Position numbers and translations under genes: made by a program
NCBI GenBank assembly: GCA_016283355.1
Contig: JAEEMS010000025.1
Coordinates: 50,817 to 114,816, forward strand
DNA from: Elusimicrobiaceae bacterium
GTDB taxonomy: Bacteria > Elusimicrobiota > Elusimicrobia > Elusimicrobiales > Elusimicrobiaceae
Direction of reading: 5' to 3'
Length of the DNA stretch: 64,000 nt
Shown here: positions 9,301 to 18,467 of the stretch, one piece after another
How positions within the stretch are numbered: the first letter of the stretch is position 1
Layout of the letters: each line of letters begins with the position of its first letter
The notes under the pieces: model-generated
Databases searched by the model: none
The model's input: the letters and a program-made list of their open reading frames with translations, nothing else
What the model was told of the DNA's origin: nothing

Positions 9301-9328
9301 TTGTCAAACGGGTAAAAAAAGTTATAAT
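9301..9328 (+). promoter_or_regulatory. Promoter of the nagF-nagE-nagB operon
   Basis: A -35 TTGTCA (9301-9306) and a perfect -10 TATAAT (9323-9328) are separated by 16 bp. AAGGAG (9348-9353) then stands 6 bases before the GTG start of nagF. No obvious operator palindrome was seen between the two promoter boxes. Confidence 0.8.
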
Positions 9329-9359
9329 AGAGGTATCTTCTCTTTACAAGGAGTGTCTT

Positions 9360-11873
9360 GTGACAGACAAATTGGAAGTTTTTTCCCCGGTGGGTGGGAC
9401 GATTGTTTCGCTATCCCAAGTGCCGGATCCCGTTTTCAGTGAAAAAATGCTCGGCGACGGTGTGGCCGTAGACCCCAGCGAAAATACAATAGTAGCTCCC
9501 TTTGACGGTAAAGTAGTAAATCTCAACAAAAACTTACACGCAATTACACTTTCTAACGGTACATTGGATGTATTGCTTCACATCGGTCTTGAAACCGTAC
9601 AATTAAAAGGAAAAGGATTTAAAGCGTTGGTGGCAGAAGGGGCCACCGTGACCAAAGGCCAAGCGCTTATTGAATTTGATAAAAAATTTGTGGCGCAAAA
9701 CGCCCCCAGCACGTTAGTGATATGTGTTCTAACGGCGCCGGCGGATACGCCCGTTACGGCTTGTTGCGGGGTTGTGCGCGCCGGTGATAAATTATTTACC
9801 GCGCAGGGGGCTGCGTTGGGTACATCTGCCGCGCAAACCGGCGGAAAAAGTTTCCAATCTGCGCCTATTACGATTGTTAACCCCAACGGTTTGCATGCCC
9901 GCCCGGCCGGAGTGTTGGCACAAAATGCCAAAAAATTTCCGTTCCCCGTTACCTTGCACAAAGGCACCCAATCGGCCGACGCTAAAAGCGTGGTGGGTAT
10001 CATGGGATTGGCGCTTAATTTGAACGATACCTTATACATCTGTGCGCATACGGATAATGAAAAAGAAGCCCAAACTGTGTTGCGCACATTAACCGAACTT
10101 ATCCAAAGCGGTCTGGGGGAAAAGGGCGCGTACGTGGTCCCTCAAAAAACCGCCGCTCCGAAAGCGGCCGTGGTAATCAAAAAAGCGCCGTTATCGGTGG
10201 CCGTTAGAGGATTAACGGCTTGCAGCGGTTTGGCGGAAGGAAAAACATTTTTATTGCAACACAAAGAAATTTCTTTTACCGAAAATGCCGCGAACCCGTC
10301 CGACGAGCAAATGGTATTTGACGACTGTTTGTTGGTGCTGACGGACCAGTTGGAAAAAGAGAGGGAGTCCGCCCCCAATAAAAGTGCCAAAACAATTGCG
10401 CAAGCCCATTTGGAAATGTTGCAAGATCCGTTCTTGGCCGACGAAACAAAGCGTTTTATTGCACAAGGTAAAACCGCTTCTTACAGTTTTAACGAGGCCG
10501 TACGCAAAAGCATCGACCTGTTGCGGGCTACGGGCAGTACGTTCTTGGAAGAACGTATTGCCGATTTTAAGGACCTGCGCCGGCGGATGATTTTGTTGTT
10601 AAACGGGCAGGCCGATACATCTTACCAATTCCCGCCAAACACGGTGGTATTGGCCGAAGAATTGTTACCTTCCGACATTTCCCATTTCAATGAAAATGTA
10701 ATCGGGGTAGCCCTCACGGCCGGTTCTCCCACGGCTCACGCCTCTATTTTATTGCGCAACAAAAATATTCCCACGCTGGTGGGTACGCATGTTTCTTTTG
10801 ATGAAATAAAAGACGGTACCGTTGCCTTTATAGATGCCCAGGAAGGGAACTTGTTTTTGGCCCCGGACCGTGCCACGCAAAAACAACTGCACGAACGGTG
10901 CGAACGTGTCCACGCACAACAAAAAGAAGATTGGGAAAAACGCTTCTCTCCGGCCGTTACAAAGGACGGTACGACGGTAGAAGTGGGGGGAAACATTAAT
11001 AGCGAAGAAGATGCCAAAGCGGCTTTCCAAGGCGGGGCCGATTCGCTGGGGTTGGTGCGTACGGAATTTTTATTCTTGCAGGAAGTGGAGCCCCCTTCCG
11101 AGAAAAAACAAGCCAAGGAATACCAGGCCATTGTGTCTGCGCTGGAAGGGAAACCGGTTACGTTGCGCACGCTTGATATCGGCGGGGATAAGCCCGTGCG
11201 GTATTTGCCGATTGCGCCGGAAGATAACCCCATGATTGGGATGCGCGGGGTGCGTATTTATGATGATAATTTAGAAGTGTTCCGCACGCAAGCGCGCGCT
11301 ATGTTGCAGGTGCAACCGGCTAAAGCCCTGCGCATTATGCTCCCAATGGTAGGTTTTGTGAAGGAGATGAAACATTTCCGCCAAATTATTGAAGAAGAAA
11401 AACAAAAACTGGGCGTAAAAGAGAAAGTCCAAATTGGGATGATGATTGAAATTCCGGCGGCGGCACTCATGGCGGAACAATTTGCCAAAGAGGCCGATTT
11501 CTTCTCCGTAGGTACCAACGATTTGACGCAATACACCTTGGCCATTGACCGCGGGCACAAAGTGCTCAGCACACAGGCGGACGGACTTTCGCCGGCGGTG
11601 TTGCATCTGATCGGTCAAACTTGTGCGGGCGCCCAAAAATACAACCGCCCCGTAGCGGTTTGTGGGGCCATGGCCGGTGATTTACAAGCCGTGCCGTTGC
11701 TTATCGGGTTGGGTGTGCGGGAATTGGCCGTCGGTGCGGGCGCGGTGGCGCAAGTAAAAGCGTTGGTGCGCAGTTTGAAGTTAGCCGATTGTACCGCAGC
11801 CGCACAAAAAGCGTTGACGTTAACGGATGCGGCGGCCGTGCGTGAATTTGTACGTAAAACATTTAATATCTAG
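9360..11873 (+). CDS. nagF: Multi-domain PTS protein EIIA-HPr-EI
   Basis: This 837-residue cytosolic protein carries three PTS modules. EIIA of the Glc/Nag type (1-150) has His60 and the phospho-accepting His74 (LLHIGLETV). HPr (about 168-256) has His179 in NPNGLHARPA. Enzyme I (about 280-837) has the phospho-His460 in GSPTAHASIL and catalytic Cys768 in VAVCGAMAGD. It should pass phosphate from PEP to the EIIB domain of NagE next door. The order matches NagF of Pseudomonas. The start is GTG with an AAGGAG site. It is the first gene of an operon with nagE (8 bp gap) and nagB. Confidence 0.92.
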   Translation: MTDKLEVFSPVGGTIVSLSQVPDPVFSEKMLGDGVAVDPSENTIVAPFDGKVVNLNKNLHAITLSNGTLDVLLHIGLETVQLKGKGFKALVAEGATVTKGQALIEFDKKFVAQNAPSTLVICVLTAPADTPVTACCGVVRAGDKLFTAQGAALGTSAAQTGGKSFQSAPITIVNPNGLHARPAGVLAQNAKKFPFPVTLHKGTQSADAKSVVGIMGLALNLNDTLYICAHTDNEKEAQTVLRTLTELIQSGLGEKGAYVVPQKTAAPKAAVVIKKAPLSVAVRGLTACSGLAEGKTFLLQHKEISFTENAANPSDEQMVFDDCLLVLTDQLEKERESAPNKSAKTIAQAHLEMLQDPFLADETKRFIAQGKTASYSFNEAVRKSIDLLRATGSTFLEERIADFKDLRRRMILLLNGQADTSYQFPPNTVVLAEELLPSDISHFNENVIGVALTAGSPTAHASILLRNKNIPTLVGTHVSFDEIKDGTVAFIDAQEGNLFLAPDRATQKQLHERCERVHAQQKEDWEKRFSPAVTKDGTTVEVGGNINSEEDAKAAFQGGADSLGLVRTEFLFLQEVEPPSEKKQAKEYQAIVSALEGKPVTLRTLDIGGDKPVRYLPIAPEDNPMIGMRGVRIYDDNLEVFRTQARAMLQVQPAKALRIMLPMVGFVKEMKHFRQIIEEEKQKLGVKEKVQIGMMIEIPAAALMAEQFAKEADFFSVGTNDLTQYTLAIDRGHKVLSTQADGLSPAVLHLIGQTCAGAQKYNRPVAVCGAMAGDLQAVPLLIGLGVRELAVGAGAVAQVKALVRSLKLADCTAAAQKALTLTDAAAVREFVRKTFNI

Positions 11874-11881
11874 GAGAAAGT

Positions 11882-13336
11882 ATGACGTCTCTAAAAACAT
11901 TTTTTGCCCTGGTAGGGCGCGGACTTGTAAAACTGGGTAAAGCCCTCATGTTACCCATTGCGGTACTTCCGGTAGCGGGACTACTCTTGCGTTTGGGACA
12001 GCCGGATTTACTTGATATCGCGTTTATTACAGCAGCCGGAAATGCGGTGTTTGCCAATTTGCCGGTTATTTTTGCGATTGGTGTGGCCATCGGATTTGCC
12101 GAAGAAAATCACGGTGCGGCTGCGTTGGCCGCTTACGTGGGGTATGTGATTTTAACCTCTGCGCTCAAAGTGCTTAATGCGGATTTGGATATGGGCGTGC
12201 TGGGCGGCATCATTGCCGGTGTGACGGCGGGGCTACTGTACAACCGTTATAAAAATATCCGTCTTCCTTCGTACTTGGCGTTTTTTGGCGGGCGTCGTTT
12301 TGTGCCGATTGTTACAGGCGGTGCGTGTTTATTAATTGCGTTGGTGGCCTCGGTGGTTTGGCCGTATATTTCAAGCGTGATTGCGCTACTGGGCAATTGG
12401 ACGATTCATTCGGGTAATATCGGCTTATTTTTCTATGGGTTAGCCAATCGGTTGCTCATTCCGTTAGGGTTGCACCATATTTTGAATAACTTGGTTTGGT
12501 TCCAATTTGGCGATTTTGCCACCGTGCAAGACGGCGTAAATATAATAGTACACGGCGATTTGACCCGCTTTTTTGCACAAGATCCGTCGGCCGGTGCATT
12601 TATGGCAGGGTTTTTCCCGGTGATGATGTTTGGGTTGCCCGCCGCGTGTTTGGCTATGATCCGCACCGCGCATCCCAGTCACAAAAAAGCAGCTATCGGG
12701 TTGTTACTGTCGGTAGCATTTACGTCTTTCCTGACGGGGATTACCGAACCGATTGAATTTTCTTTTATGTTCTTGGCCTTCCCGCTGTATGTGTTGCACG
12801 CCGTACTTACGGGGTTGTCTTTGGTAGTGATGAATATTTTGGGAGTGAAACTCGGTTTTACATTTTCTGCCGGATTGTTTGACTATTTACTCAGTTTTAA
12901 ATTAGGGACCAACGGATGGTATTTGATTCCGGTGGGGCTTGTGTACGGGGCCTTGTACTATTGCTTGTTTGTGTGGGTGATTCGCAAGTGGAATTTGAAA
13001 ACGCCCGGGCGTGAGGAAGACGCCCCCGCGCAAGTGGCTTGTGTCGCAGGTTCTGCGGTTGCTATGCAACCCACTGCGCCGCAAACGGATGCGCCGGATC
13101 ATTCCCGCGCCGCAGAATATTTAAGTGCGTTGGGCGGAAAAGAAAATATCCAAACACTGGACGCCTGTGCCACGCGGCTACGTTTGGAAGTAAAAGATGA
13201 TACCCGTGTGCAAGAAGCATTGCTTAAAGCATTGGGCGCGCGCGGCGTGGTAAAAAGCGGCGGCGGAGTGGTACAAGTGGTTATCGGGCCGGAAGCCGAT
13301 TTAATTTGCAGTGAAATCAAAGAAAAAATGAAATAG
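11882..13336 (+). CDS. nagE: N-acetylglucosamine PTS permease EIICB
   Basis: This 484-residue inner-membrane protein has an EIIC domain (about 1-375, roughly ten helices) of the glucose/GlcNAc family, with the substrate-site stretches LHHILNNLVWF and GITEPIEFSFMF. An Ala/Pro-rich linker leads to an EIIB domain (about 410-484) with phospho-Cys429 in LDACATRLRL. No EIIA is attached; that is supplied by NagF. It imports a hexosamine as the 6-phosphate. GlcNAc specificity is inferred from the nagB neighbour and family resemblance. AGGAG sits just before the ATG. Confidence 0.9.
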   Translation: MTSLKTFFALVGRGLVKLGKALMLPIAVLPVAGLLLRLGQPDLLDIAFITAAGNAVFANLPVIFAIGVAIGFAEENHGAAALAAYVGYVILTSALKVLNADLDMGVLGGIIAGVTAGLLYNRYKNIRLPSYLAFFGGRRFVPIVTGGACLLIALVASVVWPYISSVIALLGNWTIHSGNIGLFFYGLANRLLIPLGLHHILNNLVWFQFGDFATVQDGVNIIVHGDLTRFFAQDPSAGAFMAGFFPVMMFGLPAACLAMIRTAHPSHKKAAIGLLLSVAFTSFLTGITEPIEFSFMFLAFPLYVLHAVLTGLSLVVMNILGVKLGFTFSAGLFDYLLSFKLGTNGWYLIPVGLVYGALYYCLFVWVIRKWNLKTPGREEDAPAQVACVAGSAVAMQPTAPQTDAPDHSRAAEYLSALGGKENIQTLDACATRLRLEVKDDTRVQEALLKALGARGVVKSGGGVVQVVIGPEADLICSEIKEKMK

Positions 13337-13344
13337 AGGTTCTT

Positions 13345-14157
13345 ATGCGTTTTGTGCTGACCGATCAAAATTTAGGGCAGTGGGCTGCCGATTATATCGT
13401 TGAAAAGATAAACCGTTTTGCGCCCACGGCAGATAAAAAATTCGTGTTGGGGTTGCCCACGGGCGGTACGGTGGTAGATATGTATGCCGGGCTGTGCGCC
13501 GCGTATGAACAAAGAAAAGTAAGTTTCAAACAAGTGGTAACTTTTAATATGGATGAATATGTTTCCTTGCCTAAAACGCATCCGGAAAGTTATTACGCTT
13601 ACATGCACCGCAATTTGTTTGACCATATTGATATTGACCCGAGTAATGTGCATATTTTAAACGGCAATGCGCCCCACTTGGAACAAGAATGTGAAAAATA
13701 CGAGCGAGCCATTGCTTTTAACGGCGGGATTGAATTGTTTTTAGGCGGGGTAGGCCGTAACGGCCATTTGGCATTTAACGAACCGGGCACGCCGTTTTCT
13801 TCCCGCACGCACCGGGTGGCCCTTACCAAGAGCACCATTGAGGCCAACGCACGGTTTTTTGAAAATGATTTGTCCAAAGTTCCCACGGAGGCGTTAACAG
13901 TGGGGATTGGGACGGTTACCGATGCCAGAGAGGTATTGATTTTGGTAAAAGGGGAGAAAAAAGCCGCGGCCATGCGCCGTTTGGTGGAAGAACCGCCTAC
14001 GGTCGATTGCCCCATTACCGCACTGCGCAACCACCCCAATGCCACCATTTTGGTGGACGAAGGTGCGTGCAAGGAGTTAAGCGCTGCCACGCAAGAAAAG
14101 TTGCGTGTGTTGCGCGAACGTGCGCCGGAGCAAAAATCTTGGACGTTGGAAATTTAA
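13345..14157 (+). CDS. nagB: Glucosamine-6-phosphate deaminase
   Basis: This 270-residue enzyme converts glucosamine-6-P to fructose-6-P and ammonia. Visible motifs are GLPTGGT near the N-terminus, catalytic Asp70 in FNMDEY and the GVGRNGHLAFNEPG loop with His141. The length is normal for NagB. It lies 8 bp after nagE and ends the operon, followed by a terminator at 14185-14208. Together with the EIIA-NagA gene at 31291 it completes GlcNAc catabolism. Confidence 0.94.
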   Translation: MRFVLTDQNLGQWAADYIVEKINRFAPTADKKFVLGLPTGGTVVDMYAGLCAAYEQRKVSFKQVVTFNMDEYVSLPKTHPESYYAYMHRNLFDHIDIDPSNVHILNGNAPHLEQECEKYERAIAFNGGIELFLGGVGRNGHLAFNEPGTPFSSRTHRVALTKSTIEANARFFENDLSKVPTEALTVGIGTVTDAREVLILVKGEKKAAAMRRLVEEPPTVDCPITALRNHPNATILVDEGACKELSAATQEKLRVLRERAPEQKSWTLEI

Positions 14158-14184
14158 TTTGTTGCCGACTATTCGTACTTTTAC

Positions 14185-14208
14185 AAGCCCGCGTAAGCGG
14201 GCTTTTTT
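14185..14208 (+). terminator. Rho-independent terminator after nagB
   Basis: The 8-bp stem AAGCCCGC / GCGGGCTT with a GTAA loop is followed by a run of six T. Confidence 0.85.
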
Positions 14209-14214
14209 AGGGCC

Positions 14215-14242
14215 TTGAAAAAAAATTTTTTTCCATTACACT
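14215..14242 (+). promoter_or_regulatory. Possible promoter of the secreted-protein gene at 14279
   Basis: TTGAAA (14215-14220) and TACACT (14237-14242) are spaced by 16 bp, 37 bp before the ATG. The boxes are moderately close to consensus. The intervening A/T tract may act as an UP-like or spacer element. Confidence 0.45.
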
Positions 14243-14278
14243 ATGAGTATGGTTATTCTCAATAAAAGGAGGACTCCT

Positions 14279-14863
14279 ATGAAAAAACTTTGGTTAGCCG
14301 TGTTGGCTTTATTACTTGTCACCCCCTTGTTTGCGCTCAATTCGGAAGAAAAGTCAAAGGAAAATGTGAATGCGCGGCAAATGGCGATTGATTTGGGTGT
14401 AATACTAATTTCCCAAGAAGTAGGAGGATTTACGGAGGAGGAATTCCCTGCGGATGAAAGATCGATGTATGCAGAAAATGTTCGTGAATTCTTGGAAGAT
14501 CCGGTAGATGAAAATTTCTATTTAGAAGAAATTTCTGCGGTTATGCTAGACATTTGGTTGGCTGAGCAAAGTGAGTTTTTTTATGAGGTCCGCAATAGCG
14601 TCAAATTGCGGCAGGAATTGTTAAAAGAAGTAGTGAAACCTGGTACGGAAATAAAGGCTGAAAAGAGAATTACCGAACAGGCAAAGTGGTATAACGATGC
14701 GGTACAGAGAGCACAAGCGTGGAATGAGGAGGATATGAAAGAACAAAAACGGAACATCATCCTTCAAAAATTGAAAGAAAATCGAATGGAAAAACCGACA
14801 GAACCGAAAGAAGCCCGCTCTCTTTTCCCGCTGGAGCAGAGACCGATGCGCGCTACCCCTTAA
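14279..14863 (+). CDS. Secreted protein of unknown family
   Basis: This 194-residue protein has a signal peptide (MKKLWLAVLALLLVTPLFA) and then a charged, mostly helical body rich in Glu and Lys. The last 50 residues are strongly basic/acidic mixed (MKEQKRNIILQKLKENRMEK). I chose the ATG at 14279 because AAAGGAGGA lies 5 bases upstream; an in-frame start at 14243 has no ribosome-binding site. It stands alone between two terminators. It resembles the other small exported proteins of this window in its signal peptide only. Function is unknown. Confidence 0.72.
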   Translation: MKKLWLAVLALLLVTPLFALNSEEKSKENVNARQMAIDLGVILISQEVGGFTEEEFPADERSMYAENVREFLEDPVDENFYLEEISAVMLDIWLAEQSEFFYEVRNSVKLRQELLKEVVKPGTEIKAEKRITEQAKWYNDAVQRAQAWNEEDMKEQKRNIILQKLKENRMEKPTEPKEARSLFPLEQRPMRATP

Positions 14864-14885
14864 ACATTTGAAGGATACAAATACA

Positions 14886-14912
14886 AAACCCCCGGACCTG
14901 CCGGGGGTTTTT
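14886..14912. terminator. Bidirectional terminator between the 14279 gene and cysE
   Basis: The stem AACCCCCGG / CCGGGGGTT with a 5-nt loop has T tracts on both strands, so it can end both convergent transcripts. Confidence 0.85.
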
Positions 14913-14941
14913 GTTAGGAAAGCCGTTTGCCCGCTGTAAAA

Positions 14942-15556
14942 TCAACGTTGTTTTAATTGTTCGATTTCCTGTTTTAATTTTTCAATTTCCTGTGTAATCG
15001 GGTCCGGAATGCGGTTATGTTGCAGGACCCCGTCCTTGGTAACGGCTTGGCGTACAATGCGCCCCGGTACGCCTACCACGGTACAGTTGGAAGGCACGTC
15101 ACTCACCACAACAGATCCCGCCCCAATGCGTACGTGGTTGCCAATGGTAATGTTGCCCAATATCTTGGCTCCCGCACCTAAAATTACATTGTTGCCAACG
15201 GTGGGGTGGCGTTTGCCTTTGGACTTGCCCGTACCGCCCAGTGTCACTTGTTGATAGATCAGCACATCATCCCCGATAATAGACGTTTCCCCAATCACAA
15301 TACCGGTGCCGTGGTCAATAAAACACCGCCGTCCGATTTGAGCCCCCGGGTGGATATCGATACCGGTAAAAATGCGCGTGAGGTACGACAAAAACCGCGG
15401 GATAAACGGAATATGCCAACGCAGTAATTTGTGGGAAACGCGGTGTATAACCAGGGCCTGTAAACCCGGATAACAAAAAATGATTTCCGCCACGTTTTTG
15501 GCGGCCGGGTCGTTTTCATAAATATTGCAAATGTCTTCTTTGAGTCGTTTAAACAT
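14942..15556 (-). CDS. cysE: Serine O-acetyltransferase
   Basis: This 204-residue enzyme transfers acetyl from acetyl-CoA to serine, making O-acetylserine. It has an N-terminal helical part and a left-handed beta-helix of hexapeptide repeats (DIHPGAQIG, IGNHVRIGAGSVV), with the catalytic stretch FIDHGTGIVIGET and then GGTGKSKGKRHPT. It is the shorter (EpsC/CysE) version. A short coiled-coil-like Glu/Lys/Gln tail (QEIEKLKQEIEQLKQR) ends the protein. It lies 15 bp downstream of cysK, so the two form the cysteine-synthesis pair. Confidence 0.93.
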   Translation of the reverse strand: MFKRLKEDICNIYENDPAAKNVAEIIFCYPGLQALVIHRVSHKLLRWHIPFIPRFLSYLTRIFTGIDIHPGAQIGRRCFIDHGTGIVIGETSIIGDDVLIYQQVTLGGTGKSKGKRHPTVGNNVILGAGAKILGNITIGNHVRIGAGSVVVSDVPSNCTVVGVPGRIVRQAVTKDGVLQHNRIPDPITQEIEKLKQEIEQLKQR

Positions 15557-15571
15557 ATTTTTTCCTTTTGG

Positions 15572-16501
15572 TTACTCACTAAACAGCGCGGTGGACAAAT
15601 ACCGTTCCCCGGTGTCGGGCAATAGTACCACAATGGTTTTGTCTTTATTTTCCGGACGTTTGGCCAACTCCATTCCCGCCCAAAGTGCTGCACCCGCAGA
15701 AATTCCCACCAAAACCCCTTCCGTGTGGGCTATTTCGCGCCCGGCTTTAAAAGCATCTTCGTTTTGTACCGCGATAATTTCATCATAAATATGTGTGTCC
15801 AATGTATCCGGCACAAATCCCGCCCCAATACCTTGTATTTTGTGTGGCCCCGGTGTGCCTTTGGAAAGCACCGGCGACGTGGCCGGTTCTACGGCCACAA
15901 CGCGCACTTTTGGGTTTTTGCTTTTTAAAAATTTTCCTACGCCCGAAATCGTGCCGCCCGTTCCTACGCCCGCTACAAAAATATCTACTTTTCCGTCGGT
16001 ATCTTGCCAAATTTCGGGGCCTGTGGCAGCCACGTGCGCGGCGGGATTAGCGGGGTTTACAAACTGCCCCGGGATAAAACTGTTTTGCGTTTGTGCGGCC
16101 AGTTCTTTGGCTTTTTCAATGGCGCCTTTCATGCCTTGCGCGCCCGGAGTCAACACGATTTGCGCACCGTAGGCCTTGAGTAAACTTCGGCGTTCCGCAC
16201 TCATGGTATCGGGCATGGTCAAAATAATTTTGTAGCCGCGGCTTACGGCTACGGCCGCCAGACCGATCCCGGTGTTGCCGCTGGTGGGTTCGATAATTGT
16301 GGCGCCGGGTTTAAGGAGCCCTTTTTTTTCGGCATCGTCAATCATAGCGGCGGCTACGCGGTCTTTGACGCTGCCCGCCGGATTGAAATATTCCAACTTG
16401 GCAAGCAACGTGGCCGGCAAATTATTTTTTGCTATCAAACGGTTTAATTGCAGTAGCGGAGTGTGTCCGATTAAATCTGTAAATTGCTGTGCGATTTTCA
16501 T
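15572..16501 (-). CDS. cysK: Cysteine synthase (O-acetylserine sulfhydrylase)
   Basis: This 309-residue PLP enzyme condenses O-acetylserine with sulfide. The PLP lysine is Lys46 in NPAGSVKDR, the phosphate-binding loop is [10 protein letters not shown] and the substrate-side GTGGTISG motif is present. The ATG at 16501 gives the usual N-terminus ([17 protein letters not shown]); an upstream in-frame start at 16558 would run through the promoter. A -10 TATAAT lies exactly 6 nt before the ATG and no Shine-Dalgarno sequence is present, so the mRNA may be leaderless. Co-transcribed with cysE. Confidence 0.94.
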   Translation of the reverse strand: MKIAQQFTDLIGHTPLLQLNRLIAKNNLPATLLAKLEYFNPAGSVKDRVAAAMIDDAEKKGLLKPGATIIEPTSGNTGIGLAAVAVSRGYKIILTMPDTMSAERRSLLKAYGAQIVLTPGAQGMKGAIEKAKELAAQTQNSFIPGQFVNPANPAAHVAATGPEIWQDTDGKVDIFVAGVGTGGTISGVGKFLKSKNPKVRVVAVEPATSPVLSKGTPGPHKIQGIGAGFVPDTLDTHIYDEIIAVQNEDAFKAGREIAHTEGVLVGISAGAALWAGMELAKRPENKDKTIVVLLPDTGERYLSTALFSE

Positions 16502-16507
16502 ACAAGT

Positions 16508-16536
16508 ATTATAAAAAACTGTGAGCCGCTTGAAAA
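16508..16536 (-). promoter_or_regulatory. cysK-cysE promoter, leaderless geometry
   Basis: On the minus strand TTTTCA (16531-16536), 17 bp, then TATAAT (16508-16513), then ACTTGT, then the ATG. The expected transcription start would fall at the A of the start codon. Confidence 0.6.
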
Positions 16537-16623
16537 TAACTATTTTTTGGGGATTCAAAATGTTGCCAGAATTGATAGGGTTATCTAGCGGCTAACGCAT
16601 TATTTTAGACAAAAGGGGACGTT

Positions 16624-17841
16624 ATGTATTTAAACAAAGGGCTATGTATCGGATTGTTGTTGGGAATAGGCACTTGGGCACAAGCGCAAACGGCACCCAA
16701 AGAAACACTTGCGTCCGTAAAACACGAACAACGCGTGTTGCACCGCTGGGCAGCTACGCAAGAAGAAAGCAAGTGTGCATTGGAAAACGCATGGGCCGAC
16801 GGGAAAAAGAAATTGCAAAAAATCGGGCTTGATATGGGTGTGGATGTTTCATACTTGGCACAGCGCGTGAGCCCCGGCGGTAAACAAACAGCCGTGCAAG
16901 GGGTGTACTACCCGTATCTGACGTGGAATTTGTTTCAGCACCGCGCGCTCGGCTCGGGGCAGCTCAACGTCAATTATACGTTGGTGCGCTACTGGGGCGT
17001 GCAAGGTGCCGCGTTGCAAGCGCGTGCCAAGCAAGCGGTTGCGTTTAACGATTACAGCACGAACCAGGATATTTTTTCACAATTTTCATACACGCACACG
17101 TTGCCCGGGCGACTCAATTGGCTTAGTTTTACCGTCGGGCAATTTCCGCTGTACAATTTTGACGGCACCAACTATTTAGATAACCAACAAACTGCCCTCA
17201 TGAACTTTGCACTTTCGCAAAATGGTACTTCCGTATATCCGGCTTCTTCTTTGGGGGCATACGCGCAAGCACAAACAAAAGATTGGACGTTTGCCGCCGG
17301 TTACCAGGATGCTACCAATGTCACCGGACAAACAATAAAAGCAGATACGGCTTTTGACGGAAAATACACAGGGTTTATATCCGTTGCGTGGGCGCCGCAA
17401 TTTAACATCGGTGCGGGGCAGTACAGTGTGCTTTATTATTATCAACCGTCGGTCGTACAACAACCGGGGAACACAAACGGTTGGTCATTGAATGTACAAC
17501 AAAATATGGGAGATAAATGGGTATTATTCGGTCGCGCCAACGGTACAAGTAGCAACGTTACCGGAATAAAAAATTCGTACGCACTGGGCGGGGGATGGGT
17601 CAATCCGCTTGCGCGCAATAAAAATGATGTTATCTTATTGGGCGTTGCGTACAACCGTTTGAACGAAAAGGAATCGGGCGCTATGCGCCCGTCGGAAACG
17701 GCGGCGGAACTTGCGTGGGTGTGGGGAATCGGCAAGTTGGTAACCGTTACGCCCGACGTGCAATTTTATCCGCGTGCGGCTTTGAACGAAGCTAAAAAAT
17801 TTGTAACCGTTGTCGGTTTACGCACAACGGTAATGCTGTAA
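16624..17841 (+). CDS. aaxA: OprB-family outer-membrane porin (AaxA-like)
   Basis: This 405-residue protein has a signal peptide cut after WAQAQ and then a beta-barrel-like sequence. It shows alternating hydrophobic/polar strands, many aromatic residues, Gly-rich turns and OprB-type stretches such as FTVGQFPLYNFDGTNY and GGGWVNPL, ending in strand GLRTTVML. A short charged N-terminal helix precedes the barrel. In Chlamydia an OprB-type porin (AaxA) precedes the pyruvoyl arginine decarboxylase and the arginine/agmatine antiporter, exactly the order seen here (15 bp to the next gene). The symbol rests on that synteny; sugar or general porin activity cannot be excluded. Confidence 0.8.
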   Translation: MYLNKGLCIGLLLGIGTWAQAQTAPKETLASVKHEQRVLHRWAATQEESKCALENAWADGKKKLQKIGLDMGVDVSYLAQRVSPGGKQTAVQGVYYPYLTWNLFQHRALGSGQLNVNYTLVRYWGVQGAALQARAKQAVAFNDYSTNQDIFSQFSYTHTLPGRLNWLSFTVGQFPLYNFDGTNYLDNQQTALMNFALSQNGTSVYPASSLGAYAQAQTKDWTFAAGYQDATNVTGQTIKADTAFDGKYTGFISVAWAPQFNIGAGQYSVLYYYQPSVVQQPGNTNGWSLNVQQNMGDKWVLFGRANGTSSNVTGIKNSYALGGGWVNPLARNKNDVILLGVAYNRLNEKESGAMRPSETAAELAWVWGIGKLVTVTPDVQFYPRAALNEAKKFVTVVGLRTTVML

Positions 17842-17856
17842 CCAAAGGAGAAAATT

Positions 17857-18456
17857 ATGGAAAAAAACGAATTCGTATTAGGCACGCGCTATCCGACGCT
17901 GGCTTTCATTAGCGGCGGGGCCGGCCAAGCGGCGGACGGTATCCCGCCCCAGCCGTTTGAAACTTTTTGTTACGACTCCGCGCTCCTGGAAGCCAAAGTA
18001 GAAAATTTCAACATCGTTCCCTACACCTCCGTTTTACCCAAAGAATTATACGGCAATATTGTGCCGGTAAATAAAGTAACAAAATATTTCAAACACGGGG
18101 CCGTACTGGAAGTAATTATGGCTGCCAACGGCGCGCGTATTGAAGATCACAAAGCCATTGCCACCGGCGTAGGCGTGTGCTGGGGTAAAGACAAAAAAGG
18201 ACAACTCATTGGCGGGTGGGCCGCGGAATATGTGGAATATTTTGATACGCCCATTGATGACGAAATTGCCCAAGGGCACGCGCACATGTGGCTCAATAAA
18301 TCGCTCAGGCACGAATTGGAAATCCGCGGAGTGGAAAAGCACAGCGAATTTCAAATTTGGCATAACTACATCAACATCACGCAACCGTTTGCCTATTGTT
18401 TAACCGTCATGGGATTTTTGAATTTCAAATTTGCCGCGCCGGTAGATTTAAAATAA
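17857..18456 (+). CDS. aaxB: Pyruvoyl-dependent arginine decarboxylase
   Basis: This 199-residue proenzyme of the PvlArgDC family converts arginine to agmatine and CO2. Self-cleavage is expected at Thr57-Ser58 in VPYTSVLP, making a small beta chain and an alpha chain whose Ser58 becomes the pyruvoyl group. Family stretches [16 protein letters not shown] and [11 protein letters not shown] are present. A Thr-Ser cleavage pair is also what chlamydial AaxB uses. Strong AAAGGAG before the ATG. It is flanked by the porin and antiporter genes, so the trio probably acts as an arginine uptake/acid-consumption system. Confidence 0.9.
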   Translation: MEKNEFVLGTRYPTLAFISGGAGQAADGIPPQPFETFCYDSALLEAKVENFNIVPYTSVLPKELYGNIVPVNKVTKYFKHGAVLEVIMAANGARIEDHKAIATGVGVCWGKDKKGQLIGGWAAEYVEYFDTPIDDEIAQGHAHMWLNKSLRHELEIRGVEKHSEFQIWHNYINITQPFAYCLTVMGFLNFKFAAPVDLK

Positions 18457-18467
18457 GCGGGTGAACT

